DNA from: Sutterella sp. AM11-39 | Lineage (GTDB): Bacteria > Pseudomonadota > Gammaproteobacteria > Burkholderiales > Burkholderiaceae_F | DNA length: 64,000 nt | Assembly: GCF_003472385.1 (NCBI RefSeq) | Contig: NZ_QRLV01000005.1 | Coordinates: 1 to 64,000 of the forward strand | Direction of reading: 5' to 3' | Shown here: positions 56,575 to 64,000 of the stretch, piece after piece | How the letters are laid out: the number at the start of each line of letters is the position of its first letter | Numbering within the stretch: position 1 is the first letter of the stretch | The notes under the pieces: model-generated | What the model saw: only the letters and a program-made list of their open reading frames with translations | Database searches by the model: none | What the model was told of the DNA's origin: nothing | Position numbers and translations under genes: made by a program

Positions 56575-58323
56575 TCACTGATTGACCGCATTCAGACGCT
56601 TGGCGCGTTCTTTGGCAATCTGTTTGTTGACGTACCACTGCTGAGCGATGGAGAGAACATTGTTCGTCAGCCAGTAGAGAACCAAACCGGCCGGGAAGAA
56701 GAAGAACATCACACCAAAAACAAGAGGCATGATCACCATCATCTTGGCCTGCATCGGATCGGTCGGAGTCGGATTCAGTTTGATCTGCAGGAACATCGTC
56801 GCCATCATGATGGCCGGCAGGATGAACCAAGGATCGGGACTCGCAAGGTCGCTCACCCAACCGAGCCAAGCAGAATCGCGCAGTTCAACCGAAGCCAGGA
56901 GCACCCAGTACAGAGCCAGGAACACAGGAATCTGCAAAAGGATGGGCAGACAACCACCGATCGGGTTGATCTTTTCCTTGCGGTACAGCTCCATGATGGC
57001 CTGCTGATAACGCTGCTTATCCTGACCATACTGTTCCTGCAATGCCTTCATGCGCGGCGTGATTTCCTTCATGCGAGCCATCGACTTGTAGCCAGCGGCA
57101 GAAATCGGGTAAAGGATCAACTTCACCAGAACCGTCAGCAACACGATCGACCAACCCCAGTTACCGCACAAACCGTACATGAAGTTAAGAATCGAGTAGA
57201 TCGGCTTGGCAAGGAACGTCAACCAGCCGTAGTCAACAACCAGATCCAGACCGTCAGCCAGATAGGACAGGCGGTTCTGATCCTGAGGACCAACATACAG
57301 CGTGGCAGCCGTGTTGACGGACTGCTTGGGTTCGACCGTACCGAGCTTCAGAATCGAGCCGACGGCAAACAGATTCTGATCAAGCTTGGACGTGTAGAAC
57401 TCGCGTTCATGCTTGCCGGTTTCGCCGCGCACATCGGTCCAGGCCGAAATGAAGTAGTGCTGAATCATAGCGATCCAGCCGTTGTCGGTCTTTGTCACAT
57501 GACCGGACTTGTCGCTGATGTCGTCAAACGAAATCTTCTGGAACTTGTCTTCTTCGGTGTAGATCGCCGGGCCCGTGTAGGTGTAGTAGAAGGTGCTCTG
57601 GCCTTCAGGCTTGTTGCCGTCGCGGGTCAGCTGATAGTAGATCGACGGACGGATAGCCGATTCGCCGTTGTTAACAAGTTCGTGGCGGACTGTGATCGAG
57701 TAGCGACCGTCAGAGAGTTCGTAGTGCTTGCGAACCGTGACGTTGTTGACCGTGCTTTCGAAAGTAGCCGTATAGACGTTGACTTCACGCCCAAGTTCCT
57801 TGTCCATGCGCTTTTCGGTCTTGGTGCCGATGTGCTTGAACAAAGACTTGTGGTTGGGAAAATCACCGCCAATAAAGCCGCTTTGCGCCACATAGACACT
57901 CTTGGGAGAAACGGTGAGAAGCTCAATATTGGGACGAGCGGCCGGTTCCTTACCGAGAATCATGCCGGCGATACCGACTTCGGTCCAATCGGACTGCTGA
58001 TGCTCTTTCAGAAGCACGGCATGCGTGACAACGCCTCCGACTTCGTCAATCGTAAGCTTGAGCATGTCGTTGCTGACTTCAACAGGTCGCTTGGCATCGA
58101 TCATGCCCTTAGCAACCGCTTCGGAACCGCTGCCGACGGTCTGAGGCACACTGTCGGCTCCGTCATTGCTCTGAGCCGCATCGGCCGTCTGCTCGGTCTG
58201 CGTTGTTGCAGGTTCTCCGAAAAATGAGGGCTTTCCGTTGTAGACGTTCCAGTTGTCCCACAACATAAAGCAGGAGGCCACCAGAATCACCCACATGAGG
58301 GTACGTTGAAAATCGCTTCCCAT
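56575..58323 (-). CDS. yidC: Membrane protein insertase YidC
   Basis: 582 residues, the usual gram-negative length. An N-terminal helix anchors it, followed by a large periplasmic beta domain (about 60-350). The conserved insertase core of five helices follows, with KEITPRMKALQEQYGQDKQRYQQAIMELYRKEKINPIGGCLPILLQIPVF. It inserts inner-membrane proteins, including the c subunit encoded 11 kb away. It follows yidD by 17 bases. Confidence 0.97.
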   Translation of the reverse strand: MGSDFQRTLMWVILVASCFMLWDNWNVYNGKPSFFGEPATTQTEQTADAAQSNDGADSVPQTVGSGSEAVAKGMIDAKRPVEVSNDMLKLTIDEVGGVVTHAVLLKEHQQSDWTEVGIAGMILGKEPAARPNIELLTVSPKSVYVAQSGFIGGDFPNHKSLFKHIGTKTEKRMDKELGREVNVYTATFESTVNNVTVRKHYELSDGRYSITVRHELVNNGESAIRPSIYYQLTRDGNKPEGQSTFYYTYTGPAIYTEEDKFQKISFDDISDKSGHVTKTDNGWIAMIQHYFISAWTDVRGETGKHEREFYTSKLDQNLFAVGSILKLGTVEPKQSVNTAATLYVGPQDQNRLSYLADGLDLVVDYGWLTFLAKPIYSILNFMYGLCGNWGWSIVLLTVLVKLILYPISAAGYKSMARMKEITPRMKALQEQYGQDKQRYQQAIMELYRKEKINPIGGCLPILLQIPVFLALYWVLLASVELRDSAWLGWVSDLASPDPWFILPAIMMATMFLQIKLNPTPTDPMQAKMMVIMPLVFGVMFFFFPAGLVLYWLTNNVLSIAQQWYVNKQIAKERAKRLNAVNQ

Positions 58324-58340
58324 ATCAGGTCCAAATCTTT

Positions 58341-58628
58341 CTATTGTCTAAGTCGGTCGATACTTTGCTTCGAAGGGTGTACGGCATCGTCGTGACACCA
58401 ACAGCGCCATCGGAATTTATCAGGTACGGGATCGTATCCGCTTCCTCCGAAGGGATGGCATCGCGCCAATCGCGCAACCGTCATCCAAAGTCCTTTGAAG
58501 ACTCCGTGCTTTTCAAAAGCCTCGATCGCATAGTTGGAACAGGTCGGCACAAACCGGCACTGATTTCCCACCCACGGCGACAATGTGAGTTGATACAACC
58601 GAACCAATACAATGAACAGTCGCTTCAT
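58341..58628 (-). CDS. yidD: Membrane protein insertion efficiency factor YidD
   Basis: 95 residues. It starts LIVLVRLYQLTLSPWVGNQCRFVPTCSNYAIEAFEKHG, the YidD motif with the paired cysteines. RCHPFGGSGYDPVP completes the pattern. It is thought to help YidC-dependent insertion. Its ATG overlaps the rnpA stop by one base (TAATG). Confidence 0.94.
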   Translation of the reverse strand: MKRLFIVLVRLYQLTLSPWVGNQCRFVPTCSNYAIEAFEKHGVFKGLWMTVARLARCHPFGGSGYDPVPDKFRWRCWCHDDAVHPSKQSIDRLRQ

Positions 58629-59083
58629 TACGGATTGACTTCGGTGTCCAATTTGATCGTCTTGAGTCTTTTGAAAAGCGCGGCAATGGCAAGCTCGGTA
58701 CTTCGTCGAACATTTTCTTTGGCCTGAGCCACCGTCACTTCGTTTCTCACAAGAAGCGGCGTTCGATAGCGCAGACTGATATCCAGACCAAGTCCTTGCT
58801 TGTCACAGACGTCCCTCATTCGAGGCAGTGCCTCACGCGCACACTCTCGCATGACGCGCTTGACAAGAGCTCGATCAACGGAGCGTCTGACGTTTTTCTT
58901 TCCGACCGTAAAACCAAAACGGACGAGACCCGTTTGCTTATGCGCCTGTGCGCACACACTCACGGAATCGCGTCCGAGTCGGATGCTGCCGGGCCCTTGA
59001 GCACGCAAAACACTTCCAAAATCCTCTGATTTGAGAATCCGAGCCGATTTCGGGAACTTATTTGCGCCAGGCCCGGGCGTCAT
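58628..59083 (-). CDS. rnpA: Ribonuclease P protein component
   Basis: 151 residues from the ATG at 59083. RnpA hallmarks are GFTVGKKNVRRSVDRALVKRVMRE with the RNR-like basic helix. It binds the catalytic RNA and helps process tRNA 5' ends. I prefer 59083 over a GTG at 59092 because AGGG sits eight bases before the ATG. It lies between rpmH and yidD. Confidence 0.93.
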   Translation of the reverse strand: MTPGPGANKFPKSARILKSEDFGSVLRAQGPGSIRLGRDSVSVCAQAHKQTGLVRFGFTVGKKNVRRSVDRALVKRVMRECAREALPRMRDVCDKQGLGLDISLRYRTPLLVRNEVTVAQAKENVRRSTELAIAALFKRLKTIKLDTEVNP

Positions 59084-59117
59084 TTTGCTCACCCTACGGC
59101 TGCGTCAATAGAGCAGC

Positions 59118-59258
59118 TTAGAGAGCGAGAACGTGACGGCCCTTGCGACGGCGACGGGCCAGAACTGCACGACCGCCCTTGGTACGGGAGCGGACGAGGA
59201 AACCGTGCGTGCGGGCACGCTTGGTCTTGGAAGGTTGGTAAGTACGCTTGGTTGCCAT
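59118..59258 (-). CDS. rpmH: 50S ribosomal protein L34
   Basis: 46 residues beginning [20 protein letters not shown] and ending KGRHVLAL, extremely basic. It is the near-universal L34 sequence, first in rpmH-rnpA-yidD-yidC. Other frames over the same bases are not genes. Confidence 0.97.
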   Translation of the reverse strand: MATKRTYQPSKTKRARTHGFLVRSRTKGGRAVLARRRRKGRHVLAL

Positions 59259-59635
59259 GATTGTTTCCCAGCTGTAGTTATCGAATAGGTTAGATCAGCG
59301 GCGTTGCCGACGGTGTTTACGATTGAAGACAATCGTTAGCGGCAGCCCCGGGTTAATTTTTGTCGGACCCAAGGCTCAAGAAGGGTGAGCACTACGGACA
59401 TCCGGTGTCAAAGCTCGGCAGTTTTGTCGGCGCAAAATAGCCTCCTCCATACCGAGGTCTTCGAAAAGCCTGATATTAAACCTTATTTTTGGCCCATCTG
59501 TCAAATTCGAAACACAAATCCAAACAAATCGGTAGACGTTCAAAAAAAATTTTTGCACAGGATTTTGTGTTTTCTTCATTTTTAAATTCAACGAGTCGTG
59601 CAAAGTTTCGATTCTGCGGCTAAGTGAGGATCACC
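59259..59635. other. Divergent region between rpmH and the dnaA leader
   Basis: 377 bases with no gene. It must hold the rpmH and dnaA promoters. It is AT-rich around 59520-59590. One relaxed DnaA-box-like sequence, TTTTGCACA, is at 59551-59559. No exact TTATCCACA is seen on either strand, which is unexpected if this is the origin. Confidence 0.5.
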
Positions 59636-59773
59636 ATGAAAAACCGAAGAACGTCCGCAACAGCTAAAATGTTCGCCCCAACCGACACTCCCCATATTGA
59701 TATCAAACCGAAGTTTGCGTCCGTTGCCGTAGCTTCGCAGGAGTGTCTTTTTTATTTGTTTCATGCCCTATGA
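59636..59773 (+). CDS. Putative 45-residue leader ORF overlapping the dnaA start
   Basis: An ATG with a strong GAGG ribosome site six bases upstream (59626-59629) opens a 45-codon frame, basic at the start (MKNRRTSATAK), hydrophobic at the end (CLFYLFHAL). Its TGA overlaps the dnaA ATG (ATGA). dnaA itself has no nearby ribosome site, so translation may be coupled through this ORF. I know of no family for it. Whether the peptide itself has a role is open. Confidence 0.45.
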   Translation: MKNRRTSATAKMFAPTDTPHIDIKPKFASVAVASQECLFYLFHAL

Positions 59774-61113
59774 GTGATTTTTGGACTGCTTGTTTAGAGC
59801 AAATTAAGAACGACACCCCCCGCGATGTATTCCAGACCTGGTTTGCAGATCTGACCGCGGACGTCGAACTTGAGGCCGGTTCCATTACGATTTTGGCTCC
59901 TTCGGGCGCCAAACTCCGTACCGTGCGCGACTCTTACGGCACCACCATCACTCAGTACGTCAACCGCCAGGCCGGCAAAGAAATGGACATCGTCTGGGCT
60001 GTCGCTCAGAGTAAGCCTCAGCGTCCGTTTGCGGAACACGTCGAAGAGAACAAGCCCGACATTGCTACCACAGGTCTTCTGCCCAACCTCACGTTCGAAA
60101 ATCTGGTGGAAGGTCAGGCCAACCAGATGGCTTTCGCTTCGGCTCTGCAGGTGGCCTCAAGCACGCACTCCGTCTACAACCCGCTTTTCATCTACGGCGG
60201 CGTGGGCCTCGGCAAGACACACCTGATGCACGCCATCGGCAATCGTTTTCTCAAGAACAATCCCAAAGCCAAGGTACTGTGCGTGTCCGCGCAACAATAC
60301 ACGCAGGAGTTCGTCGACGCCATGCGTCTGAAAAATGTCAACTCCGAGCGCTACACGGAAGCTATGCGAAAGTTCGACGCCCGCTATCGCGGCATCGATA
60401 TGTTGCTCATCGACGATATTCAGAGCTTCCGCGACCGTGAAGGCACGCAGACGAACTTCTTCTTAACGTTCGAGAGCATGGTGCCGCACGGCAAACAGAT
60501 TGTCCTCACGAGCGACACTTACCCAAAAAATCTCTCGGAATTCCAGGACCGCCTGCTGAGCCGCCTCACACAGGGCCTGATCGTCATGATTGAGCCGCCG
60601 GAATTCGAGATGCGCGTGCAGATTCTGCTACAGAAGGCGGAGCGCTCCGGCATCAACATGCCGCAGGACGTCGCTGAAATCATCGCCAAGCGCATCAAGA
60701 GCAATGTGCGTGAACTCGAAGGCGCTGTCCAGCAGATTTTGGCCTACACGCGCTTTCATCAGGTGCCGGTCACACTTGATACAGCCAAGATGGCTCTGCG
60801 CGACATTTTCAAGGCGACGGCTACGCCTGTTACCATCGACAACATCCAGAAAGCCGTTGCCGAGTACTACGGCATCAAACCGAGCGACATCGTCGCCAAG
60901 TCGCGCAAGGCAAATCTCGTGCGCGCCCGTCAGGTCGCCATGTACCTGTCAAAGGAACTCACCAACAAGAGCCTGCCGGAGATCGGCGCCTTGTTCGGAG
61001 GACGCGACCATACGACGGTCATTTACGCACACCGCAAGGTCACGAGCGAACGCAATACCGACGACGGCCTCAAGCACGATATTCACCTGCTCGAACAGCG
61101 TCTGAAAAACTAA
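59770..61113 (+). CDS. dnaA: Chromosomal replication initiator DnaA
   Basis: 447 residues from the ATG at 59770 (MSDFWTACLEQIKNDTPRDVFQTWF), the usual domain I start. Domain II is very short. The AAA+ domain has GGVGLGKTHLMHAIG (Walker A) and LLIDDIQSF (Walker B). The C-terminal DNA-binding signature GGRDHTTVIYAHRKV reads DnaA boxes. It starts replication and regulates transcription, probably including its own. An upstream ATG at 59743 adds nine unlike residues. dnaA-dnaN-gyrB follow in order. Confidence 0.97.
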   Translation: MSDFWTACLEQIKNDTPRDVFQTWFADLTADVELEAGSITILAPSGAKLRTVRDSYGTTITQYVNRQAGKEMDIVWAVAQSKPQRPFAEHVEENKPDIATTGLLPNLTFENLVEGQANQMAFASALQVASSTHSVYNPLFIYGGVGLGKTHLMHAIGNRFLKNNPKAKVLCVSAQQYTQEFVDAMRLKNVNSERYTEAMRKFDARYRGIDMLLIDDIQSFRDREGTQTNFFLTFESMVPHGKQIVLTSDTYPKNLSEFQDRLLSRLTQGLIVMIEPPEFEMRVQILLQKAERSGINMPQDVAEIIAKRIKSNVRELEGAVQQILAYTRFHQVPVTLDTAKMALRDIFKATATPVTIDNIQKAVAEYYGIKPSDIVAKSRKANLVRARQVAMYLSKELTNKSLPEIGALFGGRDHTTVIYAHRKVTSERNTDDGLKHDIHLLEQRLKN

Positions 61114-61125
61114 TTTTTCGATACG

Positions 61126-61164
61126 TTTTCGCCGCCTCCGAATCCCGTTTCGAGGCGGCGAAAA
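61126..61164. repeat. 13-bp perfect inverted repeat between dnaA and dnaN
   Basis: TTTTCGCCGCCTC (61126-61138) and GAGGCGGCGAAAA (61152-61164) form a perfect stem with a 13-base loop. In the dnaA message the T-run is on the 5' side and A-run on the 3' side, so it does not look like a standard terminator for dnaA. It could stabilise the message, bind a regulator, or attenuate dnaN. Confidence 0.7.
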
Positions 61165-61251
61165 ACTGCAAGAATCGTTAAAATTGTGAGATTCGCGCAC
61201 GCCCGCGAGGGTATTGTGCGCATACGATTTTTAGAAAGGCAATTGACTCCC

Positions 61252-62361
61252 ATGCAGTTTATCAAGTGCACCCGCGAGGCTCTTCTCAAACCCCTGCAAA
61301 CCGTCGGCGGCATTGTTGAAGGTCGTCAGACGCTTCCAATTCTGGCCAACGTCCTCATCCAGAAGGAAAAGGACAAGGTGAGTTTCACAACCACCGACCT
61401 GGAAATCCAGATCCGTACGACGGCCGATGTCGGAACGGGTGACGAAGACTGCAAGACTTCTCTGCCTGCAGCCAAGCTGCTGGCTCTGCTCGCCGCTCTG
61501 CCCGGTGCGTCAACTGAAGTTGCTCTCAACGCAGAAGAACGCAAAGTGGTGCTCTCTGCAGCCAATTCGCGTTTCTCGCTTTCTCAGCTGCCCGCTGAGG
61601 ACTATCCCGAGCTCAACACCTCCGAAATGAGTACGAGCTTCAAGGTGCCGGCTCAGAACCTCAAGCATCTGCTGCAGATGGTGCACTTCTCCATGGCTCA
61701 GCAGGACATCCGCTACTACCTCAACGGCATGTTGCTGGTCGTCCAGAACAAAAAAGTGCGCGCTGTTGCCACCGACGGTCACCGTCTGGCCTGCTGCGAT
61801 GACAATTCTGAAATCGAGTTTGACGGCAGCATCGAAGCCATCCTTCCGCGCAAGACCGTTCAGCAGCTCATGAAGTTGCTACCGGATACCGACGCCGAAG
61901 TTCTGGTTGAAATTGGCAAGTCGCAGGCTCGCTTCGTGTTCGGCGATATTGACTTCCTCACCAAGCTCGTCGAAGGCAAGTTCCCAGACTACAACCGTGT
62001 GATCCCGCAAAACAACGACAAGACATTCCTTGTCAACCGCGAAGAACTAATCGGCGCACTGCGTCGTGCAGCTATTCTTGCCAATGAAAAGTTCAAGGGG
62101 TTGCGCTGGATCATCACGCCGGGCTGTCTGAAGGTGCAAAGCGCCAACTCCGAAATGGAAGAAGCCGAAGAACAAATCGCCATCAACTACGACGGTCCCG
62201 ATCTCGACGTTGGCTTCAATGTGGTGTATCTGCTCGACGTTCTGGGTAATCTCAAAAACAACGAAGTGCGCTTTTCTCTGTCAAATGCTCAGGGCGCCAC
62301 GCTGCTCACCATGCCCGACAGCGAGCTCTTCCGCTACGTGCTGATGCCGATGCGCATCTAA
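61252..62361 (+). CDS. dnaN: DNA polymerase III beta sliding clamp
   Basis: 369 residues from the ATG at 61252 (MQFIKCTREALLKPLQTVGGIVEGRQTLPIL). Three repeated clamp folds. DGHRLACCD and FPDYNRVIP are family motifs, and the C-terminus YVLMPMRI is the conserved MPMR tail. It holds polymerases on DNA. A GTG- or ATG-like start 22 codons upstream is rejected. recF does not follow; gyrB does. Confidence 0.97.
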   Translation: MQFIKCTREALLKPLQTVGGIVEGRQTLPILANVLIQKEKDKVSFTTTDLEIQIRTTADVGTGDEDCKTSLPAAKLLALLAALPGASTEVALNAEERKVVLSAANSRFSLSQLPAEDYPELNTSEMSTSFKVPAQNLKHLLQMVHFSMAQQDIRYYLNGMLLVVQNKKVRAVATDGHRLACCDDNSEIEFDGSIEAILPRKTVQQLMKLLPDTDAEVLVEIGKSQARFVFGDIDFLTKLVEGKFPDYNRVIPQNNDKTFLVNREELIGALRRAAILANEKFKGLRWIITPGCLKVQSANSEMEEAEEQIAINYDGPDLDVGFNVVYLLDVLGNLKNNEVRFSLSNAQGATLLTMPDSELFRYVLMPMRI

Positions 62362-62379
62362 TTCGAACGCCTTCTCCGT

Positions 62380-62435
62380 TTCGGCGCCTGTTGTCTTCAG
62401 CGGGCGCCGAACGCGTACTCTGCCTGAGCGCAGAG
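62380..62435. other. Two hairpins between dnaN and gyrB
   Basis: TTCGGCGCC (62380-62388) pairs with GGCGCCGAA (62403-62411), and CTCTGC (62418-62423) with GCAGAG (62430-62435). No T-run follows either stem directly. They may be weak terminators or message-stability elements. Confidence 0.5.
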
Positions 62436-62506
62436 AGTAGGAGCATGCGCGTCGGCGCCTTGCTTTGCAACTGGGTTGGAAAAACGTTTTTATATTGGAT
62501 TTTTAG

Positions 62507-64000
<1,494 letters not shown>

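Noticed and set aside
59105..59332. A 75-codon minus-strand frame over rpmH.
   Set aside because: The L34 frame at 59118-59258 is unmistakable; this is a shifted frame.

Overview
The window reads as the replication-origin neighbourhood of a Burkholderiales-type betaproteobacterium. A Sutterellaceae relative is my best guess, from the dnaA-dnaN-gyrB, rpmH-rnpA-yidD-yidC, mnmG-rsmG-parA-parB and atpIBEFHAGDC blocks, the tRNA-Tyr/Gly/Thr-tuf operon, a cytochrome bd operon and a secreted C69 dipeptidase. The family-level placement is inference. I see no insertion sequence, prophage or CRISPR array. Most genes are moderately GC-rich, so long open frames on the antisense strand are common and mean little.

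Layout. 0-1 kb: start of tuf with three tRNAs upstream, on the minus strand. 1-4 kb: small exported or membrane proteins, an alpha/beta hydrolase and a degenerate sigma54-activator-like regulator. 4.2-8.0 kb: cydP-cydA-cydB-cydX-ybgE-truncated globin, divergent from the regulator, with an 18-bp perfect palindrome between them. 8-16 kb: YaeQ, an AEC permease, a FadL-type porin, a small membrane protein, the C69 dipeptidase and polyphosphate kinase. 16.5-20.8 kb: a QseBC-like two-component pair, an HtrA/DegP protease and an acetyltransferase. 20.8-29 kb: DctA, then an RND tripartite efflux operon whose last gene is its TetR regulator, with paired operator-like palindromes upstream. 29-39.4 kb: glmU-glmS, a Tim44-domain protein, DUF971-ubiE, tRNA-Arg, priA, a DnaA-box-rich gap, hemE, a DUF167 protein and a universal stress protein. 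39.5-46.7 kb: the complete F1Fo ATP synthase operon, atpI to atpC. 46.8-52 kb: parB, parA, a MarC-family protein, rsmG and mnmG. 52-53 kb: an AT-rich, G-poor non-coding stretch with five exact parS sites. 53-56.5 kb: thiC, a small membrane protein and mnmE. 56.5-59.3 kb: yidC-yidD-rnpA-rpmH. 59.6-64 kb: a possible 45-residue leader ORF, then dnaA, dnaN and the start of gyrB, cut by the window end.

How it fits together. ParA, ParB and the parS cluster form the chromosome partition system. DnaA, the sliding clamp, gyrase and PriA serve replication and restart. YidC inserts Fo subunits such as AtpE into the membrane. The bd oxidase with a globin suggests microaerobic respiration and tolerance of NO or O2 stress. 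The content is mostly ordinary housekeeping. The points most worth a second look are: the degenerate activator plus palindrome next to the bd-globin operon; the parS cluster in a strand-asymmetric spacer; the duplicated DnaA-box module between priA and hemE; the leader ORF that overlaps the dnaA start codon; and the lysine/alanine-rich tail on polyphosphate kinase.
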